Assembly: GCA_017427185.1 (NCBI GenBank)
Contig: JAFRTJ010000067.1
Location: forward strand, 1-64,000
Source: Bacteroidaceae bacterium
Lineage (GTDB): Bacteria; Bacteroidota; Bacteroidia; Bacteroidales; Bacteroidaceae
Length of the DNA: 64,000 nt
Direction: 5' to 3'
Position 1 is the stretch's first letter. The number at the start of each line of letters is the position of its first letter. A model generated the notes under the pieces. That model worked only from the letters and a program-made list of their open reading frames with translations, did no database searches and was not told where the DNA came from. Made by a program: the position numbers and the translations under genes. Below are positions 18,192 to 27,205 of the stretch, piece after piece.

Positions 18192-19469
18192 TTATTCATC
18201 CTTGATTACTGAACCCGATGCATCACACCATGTTTTGTTGGCAGGGTCTATGCAGATGAGCCACTTGTTTAGTGTTGTGTCAAACAATTCCTGACCATAG
18301 TTGGGATAGTACGAACGCCGTTCTTCCGATGAGCAGATCTTCTTGTGAAGGTTGTTTCTGGACTGGAAGTTGTGGCCGCTGCCGTCGGCCCAGAAGTGGT
18401 CAGTCACGTTGGGCAGGCTGGAGCCGCCACGGTTCATCGTGTAGTTGACCTGTCCGTTCCATTGATTTGGTACTGTCTCTGTTGCATAGTGCCCTTCTCC
18501 CTCGATGGCGAACCACTGAGACCAGTATTCAAGGTTCAGGTTCTGGATGATGATGGTTTGCTTGCCAATGTTGGGAGCAAACTTGAAAAAGTTGGCATTA
18601 GCTTCATCCGTGCAGTCAATGAGTGTGTTGGTGTGGCGCGAGGACCAGTCGGACGGATAGTAGTTTCCAAAGGTGAAGCCGTATTTCCCATAGCATGCCA
18701 CACATTTGATGCAGAGCAGGTGCTCGCCTCCACACGCAAATCCCTGACCGAATCCGAGGGCATAGACAGCTTCCCACACGTAATTCCAGGAGTTGGAATT
18801 GAAATAGCAACCACACAGGGCGATACAGCCCTCTACGGGCAGGTTAATCTTATCAGTCGGAGTATCCCAAGTGGAGTGGTTCTCTACGACGCATTTCACT
18901 CTGCGGCACTCCATCGAGCCCATCTGTCTGCCATCCAAGCATACGATGTTCTTCTTGCCGCCAGGCAAGGTTATCTTTAGGTCGGTGAACGAGAAATGGC
19001 AGTAGTCCACATGGTTGTTGCAAGCAAAGATCGAATAGCTACCCTCGTTTTCCAAGGCTTCATAGCCACTTTGAGACAGATGGACTACGGAGCACTCCGT
19101 GTTGTGGTTGGCTCCCTTGACAGAGATACTGAATACCTCTGGGGAAGACTTGACTGATGGGAGCAGTACCGCCACTTTGCCGTTTCTGTTCTCACGATTG
19201 AAAGCATCAATATAATAATCGCCAGGCATCAACACTATTGTTCCGCCCTTCTTCGACAGTTTGCGCTCGCCAGAAAGCATGTCGATGGCTTTCTGCAACA
19301 CTTGCTCATCATTCCGACCTGAACAGACGAAGTTAGCCTGCTCTTTATCAGCTTGTACTGAGTTGCCGGCCGCGATGATAATTGTGTTCTCGTTATGCAG
19401 AAAAACCTCTGCGTGGAGTCCTATGGCAGCAAAGTAGCCAATCAAAAAAAGGAATAGTTTAGTTCTCAT
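18192..19469 (-). CDS. Secreted pectate-lyase-like right-handed beta-helix protein
   Basis: A 425-residue protein with a signal peptide (about residues 1-20). 'LQKAIDMLSG...KKGGTIVLMPGDYYID' is the typical entry to a pectate-lyase-fold beta-helix, and the body has the short beta-strand rungs and Asn/Cys-rich turns of that fold. It is unusually rich in cysteine ('CIALCGCYF', 'CIKCVACYGKYGF'). Such proteins bind or cleave polysaccharides; no catalytic residues can be assigned by eye. The start is the ATG closest to a -7 box at 19535. Confidence 0.65.
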   Translation of the reverse strand: MRTKLFLFLIGYFAAIGLHAEVFLHNENTIIIAAGNSVQADKEQANFVCSGRNDEQVLQKAIDMLSGERKLSKKGGTIVLMPGDYYIDAFNRENRNGKVAVLLPSVKSSPEVFSISVKGANHNTECSVVHLSQSGYEALENEGSYSIFACNNHVDYCHFSFTDLKITLPGGKKNIVCLDGRQMGSMECRRVKCVVENHSTWDTPTDKINLPVEGCIALCGCYFNSNSWNYVWEAVYALGFGQGFACGGEHLLCIKCVACYGKYGFTFGNYYPSDWSSRHTNTLIDCTDEANANFFKFAPNIGKQTIIIQNLNLEYWSQWFAIEGEGHYATETVPNQWNGQVNYTMNRGGSSLPNVTDHFWADGSGHNFQSRNNLHKKICSSEERRSYYPNYGQELFDTTLNKWLICIDPANKTWCDASGSVIKDE

Positions 19470-19534
19470 GCTAAGCAGTATTCTGTTTGATGATTTTTAT
19501 CTTTTATAATACATGCGGAAGTGCGCTCTGACGG

Positions 19535-19542
19535 CAAAGGTA
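19535..19542 (-). promoter_or_regulatory. -7 box for the beta-helix gene
   Basis: CAAAGGTA, read TACCTTTG on the minus strand, about 65 nt before the start codon. The -33 element is poor. Confidence 0.55.
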
Positions 19543-19580
19543 CACATTATCTGCGAGGTTCCTTTCGTTTTCAACAGTTT

Positions 19581-19613
19581 TTTGGGTCATGTCGATGAAA
19601 ATGATTATCTTTA
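19581..19613 (+). promoter_or_regulatory. Promoter for the DUF6259 gene
   Basis: TTTG (19581-19584), a 21-bp spacer, then TATCTTTA (19606-19613), one base off the TAnnTTTG consensus. It is divergent from the beta-helix promoter. Confidence 0.65.
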
Positions 19614-19637
19614 CACTCGAATATTCAAATTATTCCT

Positions 19638-21923
19638 ATGAATTATTCTTATGAAAGTAGATATAAATTTGGTTTGAAGAGTAAGATATTTGCACTTTGT
19701 CTGGTCTGCCTGACCTCTTTAACTGCTGTGGCTGAGACAGTGAGTAACGGGCTTGTGACACTCTCGTTTGAAGAGGCAACGGGTAGACTCTTTTCATTCA
19801 AAGACGAGACGAGGAGACGTGAACTTTTGAACGGCAACGGAGGGCCACTGTGGCTAATCAGGATGAAGGACGGATCGCTTTGCATACCAGATGAGGCTAC
19901 GCATGTGGAGACAACTCTTGTAGCGCTGGGACTAGACATCAATTGGTATATGCCTGATGGGATTTGCGTGACGGTTAGGGTGAGACTGGACGAGAACTCC
20001 TCACTGGTGAGGTGGCGGCTTAAAGTGAAAGCTTCCAGCAACTTCTCCCATGCAGGAAGGCAGTTTTCTATAAGCGAAATACAGTTCCCTATCATCAGCG
20101 GAATCCTCCCATGCACGGATGTTCCAGGAGAGAGTGGGGCTGCAGACGAGGATCTGGCTGTTTCCACATGGTTGGGTAGTCTTATTCATTCGCCTCGATC
20201 TGGAGTGAATCGTGAGAGACCTCGTGTCTCGTTCTCTTGGCAGAGTCCAGGCAGTCTGTCTATGCAGATGATGGCTCTGTATGGTCGAGAGGGGATGGGC
20301 ATGTACTTTGCCTCAAACGACACACTCTCTTATTCGAAGAACTATGAGATAGGATTTGACAGCCTGACTACGGACTGGCGCATGATGCATTATCCTGCCT
20401 TGGATGGATCATCTGAGTATGAAATGCCATATGAAGCTGTTGTGGGACCGTTTCATGGCGACTGGCTCAGTGCTGCAGCCATCTATCGCGATTGGGCGCA
20501 ACATCAGAGGTGGTGCAGAGAGAGCCGTTTCCGCAAAGGGCTGACTCCTAAGTGGGTGACTGACACGGACTTGTGGATATGGAATCGTGGCCGATCGGAG
20601 AATGTGTTGCGTGAGGCTCTGGACCTGAAACAGCGCACGGACCGTAAGGTGAATGTCTTCTGGCATTGGTGGCACGGTTGTTCTTATGACGAGGGATTCC
20701 CAGAATACCTGCCTCCTAGGGAAGGACGGGATTCATTCATCAAGGCAGTCCGTCGTGCTGCCAGAAAGGGCATTCACAGTTTGGTCTATATGAACTCTTT
20801 CCAGTGGGGCAGCAATACTGAGAGCTGGGAACGCGAGGGAGCAGAACGCTATGCTGTACGCAATGCAGAGGGAGGCTTGCTCTCTCATGCTTTCAACGTA
20901 TTCACAGGTCGTAAACTGACACCTATGTGTATGACTACGGACTTCTGGAGAAACCGCTATGCCTCACTGGCAGATAGTGTGGTGAACCGTTACGGTGTAG
21001 CTGGTGTGTATATGGATCAGGCTTGTATGAACATGCGCTGTTATGCAGAAGGACATGGGCATAGTCCTGGCGGAGGGAACTACTGGGTGAACTCGTTTCA
21101 AAAGTTAACCGAGGAGATACGCCACCGCGCGCCTGCCACTCTGGCTGGCGAGGGATCGGGCGAGGATTGGATTCCCTCTCTGGACCTCTTCCTGACTTTG
21201 GAGGCCAGCCGCGAGCGCTATCTGGGCATCACAGACATAGAGACCATCCCGCTCTATCAGGCAGTCTATCATGACTGTGCCATCACATACGGCAGCTACA
21301 GCTCGCTGGTCTATCCGCCGTATGATGACCTCTGGCCAGAGGAATACAGACCCATGAACCGCGAGACATCGCTCCCTGACGAGTTTAACATGCAGTTCCG
21401 AATGGAACAGGCCCGCGCCTATGTCTGGGGCATGCAGCTCACTTTGGCCAACTATCACAGTTTCCTGTGGGAACAGAAACCAAAGGAGATGGATTTCCTG
21501 ATGAAGATTGTGGAGGTTCGCAGACGAGCTTTGAAATACTTGCTCCATGGGGTTTATACACGTGTGCCCCCCTTGGAACTGCCTGAGTCAGATGTTAACC
21601 TGTCCCGTATCTCAATCTATGCAGGACGCAGTGGCAGCACGGTAACTAGTGCCCAGAAGTCAGAGCCTATGGTTTATGCTGGTGCTTGGCGCTCAGCAGA
21701 CGGTGCAGTAGCTTTGGCTTTGGCGAATATTAGTGATGAGGAATGGAATCTGCATCTAAGTTTTGCAGCAGCTGACTATTCCATTCCGCAGCCCTGTCGA
21801 ATATACTTTATCAGCCCAAATGGGCGGCGTCGAGGTCCAATATGTCGCAAAGGAATGGTAGAGGTGGACCTTCACCTCGTCCCTCGTGACGTTCAGATAG
21901 TGGAGTTTGTACCCCTTAAATAG
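19638..21923 (+). CDS. DUF6259-type secreted glycosidase-like protein
   Basis: A 761-residue exported protein (hydrophobic signal about residues 15-32). An N-terminal beta-sandwich ('VSNGLVTLSFEEATGRLFSF') precedes a TIM barrel at about 300-640. The barrel has 'DLWIWNRG', 'VFWHWWHGCSYDEGFPEY' and 'GVAGVYMDQACMN', whose Asp is the likely nucleophile, as in GH101/GH31-related enzymes. A C-terminal beta domain closes the protein. The architecture fits the DUF6259 glycosidase group. Substrate is unknown. The start at 19638 follows the promoter closely; the ATG at 19650 is a possible alternative only if out-of-frame context is ignored. Confidence 0.65.
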   Translation: MNYSYESRYKFGLKSKIFALCLVCLTSLTAVAETVSNGLVTLSFEEATGRLFSFKDETRRRELLNGNGGPLWLIRMKDGSLCIPDEATHVETTLVALGLDINWYMPDGICVTVRVRLDENSSLVRWRLKVKASSNFSHAGRQFSISEIQFPIISGILPCTDVPGESGAADEDLAVSTWLGSLIHSPRSGVNRERPRVSFSWQSPGSLSMQMMALYGREGMGMYFASNDTLSYSKNYEIGFDSLTTDWRMMHYPALDGSSEYEMPYEAVVGPFHGDWLSAAAIYRDWAQHQRWCRESRFRKGLTPKWVTDTDLWIWNRGRSENVLREALDLKQRTDRKVNVFWHWWHGCSYDEGFPEYLPPREGRDSFIKAVRRAARKGIHSLVYMNSFQWGSNTESWEREGAERYAVRNAEGGLLSHAFNVFTGRKLTPMCMTTDFWRNRYASLADSVVNRYGVAGVYMDQACMNMRCYAEGHGHSPGGGNYWVNSFQKLTEEIRHRAPATLAGEGSGEDWIPSLDLFLTLEASRERYLGITDIETIPLYQAVYHDCAITYGSYSSLVYPPYDDLWPEEYRPMNRETSLPDEFNMQFRMEQARAYVWGMQLTLANYHSFLWEQKPKEMDFLMKIVEVRRRALKYLLHGVYTRVPPLELPESDVNLSRISIYAGRSGSTVTSAQKSEPMVYAGAWRSADGAVALALANISDEEWNLHLSFAAADYSIPQPCRIYFISPNGRRRGPICRKGMVEVDLHLVPRDVQIVEFVPLK

Positions 21924-21988
21924 AATATTCGTGACAGCTAAACTGCAACTACTGTAACGTGTGTTTCAAAAGGATAGAAACATTCAAA

Positions 21989-23668
21989 TTAAATCTCTGT
22001 ATTTGTATAGAGGAATCGCCTAATGTTTCTCTTGGGAGTTTTCTCAAACTCTTTGTCCATTATCTTGATTCCACTTAATTGGGCGTATGAGGGTAGGGCA
22101 GGATTCAGATCTTTACGATTCTGCTCCATGATATCTTTTACGTCAGACATCTGGAGCCCCAATTTGCTAACTTGTTCCTGATCAGGATAAACCAAGCCAT
22201 ATAGTTTCTCCCCTTTTTGTATCACAAGGCATTCTCCGATTAATGGCATATTGCTCAGTTTGTCCTCAATTTCCTCAGGATAAATGTTCTGTCCGTTTGC
22301 CCCCAGGAGCATATTCTTTGATCGTCCCTTGATATACAGATTGCCTCGCGCATCCATGACACCCAAGTCGCCTGTATGATACCATCCATTAGCATCTAAC
22401 GCTGTGCGAGTAGCTTCCTCGTTCTTGTAGTATCCCAGCATGACATTTAATCCGCGTGTCAGTATTTCACCAGGAATGTTCTCTGGGTCTGGACTATCGA
22501 TCATCAGCTCCTGATGAATCACGTTCTTACCGCATGAACCAACCACTTGATCCTTCCAGTCATTGTAGGTTATGATGGGAGCACATTCGGTTGCTCCATA
22601 TCCAACGGTGTATCGGAAACCAATATCATGAAGCAACGCATCGATTTCTTGATTGAGAGCTGCTCCACCAATGATGACTTCGTAAAACCTTCCTCCCAAT
22701 GCCTTCGTCAAACGATAGTTAATCTTCTGTTTAATTCTTTGTCCAATAACCGGCATCATCATTAACACCTTAACTTTGGGATCTTGAATCTTCGGAAGTA
22801 TTGACTTCTTGACTACCTTTTCTATAATAAGAGGTACTACGATTAAAATGACAGGCTTTACTTCCGCCAAAGCCTTGAACAATATCGTAGGCGAAGCCAT
22901 TTTGGTTAGAAATGTAATATGTACGCCAGCTGTAAACTCAAAGGTGAATTCAAAGGCCATGCCATACATGTGTGCCATCGGGAGCATACTCAGGACTCTG
23001 TCGCCTGCCTTAATCTCTTTTCCCAACACATGATGGGCGAAATCGCAGTTGCTCCACAAAGCACGATAGGGAATCATCACGCCCTTGCTATTGCTTGTCG
23101 TTCCGCTGGTGTAATTGATGATTGCTAACTCATCAGGGTCATTCACGTAATAATTCAGATGCTCAGGACGGAAATAATGAGGATATTTTTCACCAAAAAG
23201 GAGATTCAAGTTTTCGCGAGCATACGTTAACTTCTCATTTCGAGAAACAATAAGGCTATAATCAACCAGGGAGATTATTCCTGCCAGATTAGGCATCGTC
23301 TTTTCGTCGAGATTACTCCATACCTTGTCTCCAACAAAAAGCAGTTTGGCATCGCTGTGATTTACGATATCGTGAATCTGGTTGGGATGAAACTCATGAA
23401 GGATGGGTACAGCTACAGCCCCATAAGTCAGTATGCTGAAGAAGGCAGCACCCCAACGACTTAAGTTTCGTCCACAAAGAGCAATCTTGTCACCCTTTTG
23501 AATACCTGCATGTTCAAATAGGATGTGCATCTTTTCGATGATACGAGCTACATCCTTGTATTGAAAAGTCTGAATCTTATAATCTGTCATAGAGTCTAAA
23601 TTCCAGTACTTCTGGATGCTCTCTTGAATCATAAGATTATATGATGGGATATTATTGCTTTCAGCCAT
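21989..23668 (-). CDS. AMP-forming acyl-CoA synthetase (FadD-like)
   Basis: It activates a fatty acid (or other carboxylate) to the CoA thioester through an acyl-adenylate. The AMP-binding motif is 'INYTSGTTSNSKGVMI', followed by 'VGYGATECAPI' and the hinge 'WYHTGDLGVMDARGNLYIKGR'. The 559-residue length and the single domain fit long-chain acyl-CoA ligases. A consensus promoter lies 30 nt upstream. It stands alone, convergent with the DUF6259 gene. Exact substrate is not deducible. Confidence 0.88.
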   Translation of the reverse strand: MAESNNIPSYNLMIQESIQKYWNLDSMTDYKIQTFQYKDVARIIEKMHILFEHAGIQKGDKIALCGRNLSRWGAAFFSILTYGAVAVPILHEFHPNQIHDIVNHSDAKLLFVGDKVWSNLDEKTMPNLAGIISLVDYSLIVSRNEKLTYARENLNLLFGEKYPHYFRPEHLNYYVNDPDELAIINYTSGTTSNSKGVMIPYRALWSNCDFAHHVLGKEIKAGDRVLSMLPMAHMYGMAFEFTFEFTAGVHITFLTKMASPTILFKALAEVKPVILIVVPLIIEKVVKKSILPKIQDPKVKVLMMMPVIGQRIKQKINYRLTKALGGRFYEVIIGGAALNQEIDALLHDIGFRYTVGYGATECAPIITYNDWKDQVVGSCGKNVIHQELMIDSPDPENIPGEILTRGLNVMLGYYKNEEATRTALDANGWYHTGDLGVMDARGNLYIKGRSKNMLLGANGQNIYPEEIEDKLSNMPLIGECLVIQKGEKLYGLVYPDQEQVSKLGLQMSDVKDIMEQNRKDLNPALPSYAQLSGIKIMDKEFEKTPKRNIRRFLYTNTEI

Positions 23669-23697
23669 TTTTATTGCACATTTTTTCTTTTTCTGTG

Positions 23698-23729
23698 CAA
23701 ATTTAAGAATTTACCCTTGTACTAACAAA
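23698..23729 (-). promoter_or_regulatory. Promoter for the acyl-CoA synthetase gene
   Basis: Minus-strand TTTG (23726-23729), 20-bp spacer, TAAATTTG (23698-23705). Both elements match consensus. Confidence 0.8.
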
Positions 23730-23783
23730 TAATTAGGGCAATAAATGCACATTTTTGACAAAAAAGTGCAAAAAGGATGCTTT

Positions 23784-24455
23784 TTAGTATTTTCTTTGGC
23801 CAAAAATTCTGGTTCCAATCCTCACAAAGGTGCTTCCATGTTCAATTGCAATTGGATAATCATCACTCATACCCCATGAACGGATGCAGAATGAATTGTT
23901 GTTCTGGAAAAAACGGTCTTTCACACACTGGAAAAATTGGTATGCTTCTTCAAATTCTCGTGCAATCTGCTCTTTGTCATCAACATTGCTTGCCATACAC
24001 ATGATGCCAGAAATTTCAGCACCTTTCAAATCTTTCCAAGTGCCGGAGGTTAAGTAATCTATGCATTCCTGAGGACTGAATCCATATTTTGTCTCCTCTT
24101 TGGCGACATGTAGCTCCAGCAGGCAAGGAATCTTCCGATTGCATTTAATTCCTTGTTTACTTATTTCCGATAGCAACTTTGGTGTATCAACAGCATGAAT
24201 CAAACTGATGTACGGTGCTATATACTTCACCTTGTTGGTTTGTAGATGACCGATGAAATGCCACTCAATGTCTGGAGGTAAAACGTCATGCTTCTGTTGC
24301 AGTTCCTTCACATAACTTTCACCAAAGATTCTTTGACCTGCATCATAAGCTTCCTGAATGCTCTCTGCAGAATGAAACTTAGAGACAGCTACCAGATGTG
24401 TTTGCGGAGGCAGTTCTTGGATAATCTTGCCTATTTCTTGCTGAATCTTGGTCAT
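23784..24455 (-). CDS. PLP homeostasis protein, YggS family
   Basis: A pyridoxal-phosphate carrier/homeostasis protein with an alanine racemase-like barrel. 'LVAVSKFHSAESIQ' has the PLP-binding Lys, and 'IFGESYVKELQQK', 'WHFIGHLQTNK' and 'GMSDDYPIAIEHGSTFVRIGTRIFG' are family blocks. The 223-residue length is normal. It is the last gene of the seven-gene minus-strand operon; its start codon directly abuts the stop of the DUF4494 gene. Confidence 0.93.
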   Translation of the reverse strand: MTKIQQEIGKIIQELPPQTHLVAVSKFHSAESIQEAYDAGQRIFGESYVKELQQKHDVLPPDIEWHFIGHLQTNKVKYIAPYISLIHAVDTPKLLSEISKQGIKCNRKIPCLLELHVAKEETKYGFSPQECIDYLTSGTWKDLKGAEISGIMCMASNVDDKEQIAREFEEAYQFFQCVKDRFFQNNNSFCIRSWGMSDDYPIAIEHGSTFVRIGTRIFGQRKY

Positions 24456-24938
24456 TTATTTGTTTGTTGTTTCAGAATACGTTGTTGTTTCTCCATTCTC
24501 TTGTGGGACATAGCGGAAAATATCCATGATTGGCGTCTCTGCAATACTTACTATCAGATAATCGCCCAATGTACCTGCCATGTTTTTATCCAGATTCTTT
24601 ACAGCAATACGTAAATCGCTGGCCTGAACAAGAATGGACTGATTAGTGCGTTTCTCGCTACCTGTCTTCTCGTCAAGGGTGATATAGGCAACTTTCGCTT
24701 TAAACCAGCGGTCGTCTTGTCCATCGTTGCTTTCAAAGAGTTCCGCAATCTTTGCTCTCTTGATATCAGTAACCATGAATTCTCCACTCATATAGGGTTG
24801 TATTTCTGCCAGGAAACGTTTCTCAGCCTCAGTAAAACTTAATGCATCTACCATGTATGTTTCTTTCACTTTCTTAATGAGACCATCTTCCATAGTCTTA
24901 TCGTATGCTACTTTGCATTCAAACCATTCTGTCATCAT
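24456..24938 (-). CDS. DUF4494 protein
   Basis: A 160-residue cytosolic protein typical of Bacteroidota ('TEWFECKVAYDKTMEDG', 'FTEAEKRFLAEIQPY', 'WFKAKVAYITLDEKTG'). The function of the family is not known. The start at 24938 gives an ATGA overlap with the stop of the upstream ygiQ gene, a sign of translational coupling; the ATG three bases later is also possible. It sits between YgiQ and YggS. Confidence 0.82.
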   Translation of the reverse strand: MMTEWFECKVAYDKTMEDGLIKKVKETYMVDALSFTEAEKRFLAEIQPYMSGEFMVTDIKRAKIAELFESNDGQDDRWFKAKVAYITLDEKTGSEKRTNQSILVQASDLRIAVKNLDKNMAGTLGDYLIVSIAETPIMDIFRYVPQENGETTTYSETTNK

Positions 24939-26839
24939 AATTTCTTATATCTTTTAGAATTGAATAATCGGTTCAGTAAATCTATTCTTCCGATGGATTT
25001 TAAATAATGTTCAATCTGTTTGCGTTCTTCAGGTTTATACCAGAAGAAAAACATGCGTTGACGTAGCTTTTCTTGTGGCTTCTTTGCGCTGTATACCGGT
25101 TCCAATGTATATGGGTGATATCCTGTTGCCCAACAGGTCGTTGCCATCGTAAGTGGAGTGGGGGTGAAGTCTTGGATTTGTTCCAATTGAAAGTCCAAAT
25201 TTTTTGTCTCTATGGCAAGTTCTGCCATATCTTCCTCGTGACAACCTGGGTGACTGCTGATGAAATATGGGATAATCTGTTGATTGAGATGTTCCTTGCG
25301 ACAGATTCCATCAAATACATGCTTGAACTGGTAAAAGATTCCAAAAGACGGTTTTCTCATCAGTTGCAGGACTGTATCGCTGGTATGCTCAGGAGCCACC
25401 TTGAGTCTCCCACTTACATGATGAGTAATCAGTTCGTGTGTGTATTCTTTGGCATTTCTGTTCAAATGCTCGTCTAACCAGTCATGCAGAAGCATGTCAT
25501 ACCGAATACCACTTCCGATAAAACTTTTCTTAATGCCTGGAAGTTGATCCACAGCACGATAGATATCAATCAATGGTTTGTGGTCACCATTCAGATTAGG
25601 ACAGATTTGTGGGTAAATGCATGATGGACGCTTGCAGACTTTGCATGCATTCTGATTCCTCCCATGCATCATATACATGTTAGCACTCGGACCTCCCAAA
25701 TCGCTGATATATCCTTTGAAATCTGGCATCTTAGTGATTTCTTTCACCTCTCGCAGGATGCTCTCTTTACTGCGGCTCATGATAAACTTACCCTGGTGTG
25801 CACTGATGGTACAAAAAGCACATCCGCCGAAACATCCACGATGAAGATTGACGCTGAATTTAATCATTTCATAAGCAGGGATTCGTTTGCCCTTGTATTT
25901 GGGATGAGGCAGGCGAGTATAGGGTAAATCGAAGCTGTGGTCAAGTTCTTCTTGCGTCAGTGGAGGAAATGGTGGATTCACTACTACCCACGTTTTGCCT
26001 GTCTTTTGCAGTAATCTCTGAGCTTTTATCTTATTGCTTTCCTCTTCGATATGTCGGAAATTGTCGGCATGCAGTTTAAGATTACTTAAGCATTCTTCGT
26101 ATGAATGTAGTATGATATCATCTTTTCGTATGTCTACATGAGGATATAATGAAACGGTCTGCCTTACCTCGTTCTCTTCTTGGAGCACTTTACGGAATGT
26201 ACGTGTTGTGATTCTTGGTTCACCTATTTCATCGTATTCTAGAGTGGGGTCACACCTTTCGATTGCATTCAACAGCAAGCGGCAAATCTCCAGAGTAGGC
26301 TTTTCGCCCATTCCATAAGTGATCATGTCCGCTCCGCTTTCAACCAGAATACTTGGCATGAACCGTTCCTTCCAGTAGTCATAGTGCATAAGGCGACGCA
26401 TGCTTGCTTCGATACCGCCCAAAATGACAGGTACTTCTGGATATAATTGTTTCAATATCTTGCTATAGACGATAGTTGGATATTCAGGACGCATGTCATG
26501 ACGTCCATCAGGACTATAAGCATCCTCTTTGCGTAAGCGTTTGGCAGCAGTGTATTTATTAACCATGGAATCCATGCATCCTGGTGAGATGCCAAACCAC
26601 AAGCGAGGTCGCCCCAAACGTCTGAAATCGCGATAGTCACCATGCCAATCTGGTTGAGGAATGATTGCTACACGTAATCCTTCTGCTTCCAGTAGACGTC
26701 CAATCACAGATACACCAAAACTGGGATGATCTACATAAGCATCACCGCTAAAGAGAATTACGTCAGCACAATCCCATCCACGCAAATCCATCTCCTTGCG
26801 TGTCGTTGGGAGCCAATCAGAAAGACGATGTTCAGGCAT
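24935..26839 (-). CDS. YgiQ-family radical SAM protein
   Basis: A 634-residue radical SAM enzyme. The Fe-S cluster motif 'RGCFGGCAFCTISAHQG' (CxxxCxxC) lies near residue 340. The N-terminal 'SDWLPTTRKEMDLRGWDCAD' and 'GDAYVDHPSFG' blocks are specific to YgiQ. The reaction catalysed by YgiQ is not established. A second cysteine cluster, 'CKVCKRPSCIYPQICP', lies C-terminal to the radical SAM core and may bind another metal. It is coupled to DUF4494 downstream and preceded by a small gene 4 nt upstream. Confidence 0.92.
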   Translation of the reverse strand: MPEHRLSDWLPTTRKEMDLRGWDCADVILFSGDAYVDHPSFGVSVIGRLLEAEGLRVAIIPQPDWHGDYRDFRRLGRPRLWFGISPGCMDSMVNKYTAAKRLRKEDAYSPDGRHDMRPEYPTIVYSKILKQLYPEVPVILGGIEASMRRLMHYDYWKERFMPSILVESGADMITYGMGEKPTLEICRLLLNAIERCDPTLEYDEIGEPRITTRTFRKVLQEENEVRQTVSLYPHVDIRKDDIILHSYEECLSNLKLHADNFRHIEEESNKIKAQRLLQKTGKTWVVVNPPFPPLTQEELDHSFDLPYTRLPHPKYKGKRIPAYEMIKFSVNLHRGCFGGCAFCTISAHQGKFIMSRSKESILREVKEITKMPDFKGYISDLGGPSANMYMMHGRNQNACKVCKRPSCIYPQICPNLNGDHKPLIDIYRAVDQLPGIKKSFIGSGIRYDMLLHDWLDEHLNRNAKEYTHELITHHVSGRLKVAPEHTSDTVLQLMRKPSFGIFYQFKHVFDGICRKEHLNQQIIPYFISSHPGCHEEDMAELAIETKNLDFQLEQIQDFTPTPLTMATTCWATGYHPYTLEPVYSAKKPQEKLRQRMFFFWYKPEERKQIEHYLKSIGRIDLLNRLFNSKRYKKL

Positions 26840-26843
26840 TACC

Positions 26844-27182
26844 TTATGCTTCTGCCTCAGTTTCTATTTCACCTTTCAGGTTCTCCAATTGTTCTTTTTG
26901 CCAATCTATGTAAAGCAAAATCAATTGATGCAAGGCAAAGGCCTTCATGTTATTGTGGAATATTACATCCTTACATAGATTGAGTAATTCTGGATTACCA
27001 TTCGTGTTATCCAATAGTGAGCGAGCGTTCAATTGCAATTTATTCAGAACATTTTCGTCCACGATTCCATTACTGTCGAGTAAGTCGGCAAGGAGGTTGA
27101 ACTTCTCAATGGTGCGAAGATGATTCTCGTCGATGGTCATCGATCGAGACCCCTTCATATTACAAAGAATTTGGTAACTCAT
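26844..27182 (-). CDS. Conserved small hypothetical protein
   Basis: 112 residues, mostly alpha-helical and acidic, with no signal peptide ('TIEKFNLLADLLDSNG', 'FALHQLILLYIDWQKEQLENL'). I do not recognise the family. Tight spacing (4 nt to ygiQ, 23 nt from the upstream gene) and normal codon use make it a real operon member. Confidence 0.7.
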   Translation of the reverse strand: MSYQILCNMKGSRSMTIDENHLRTIEKFNLLADLLDSNGIVDENVLNKLQLNARSLLDNTNGNPELLNLCKDVIFHNNMKAFALHQLILLYIDWQKEQLENLKGEIETEAEA

Positions 27183-27205
27183 ATTGTTGTTTTATTTGTT
27201 CTTTC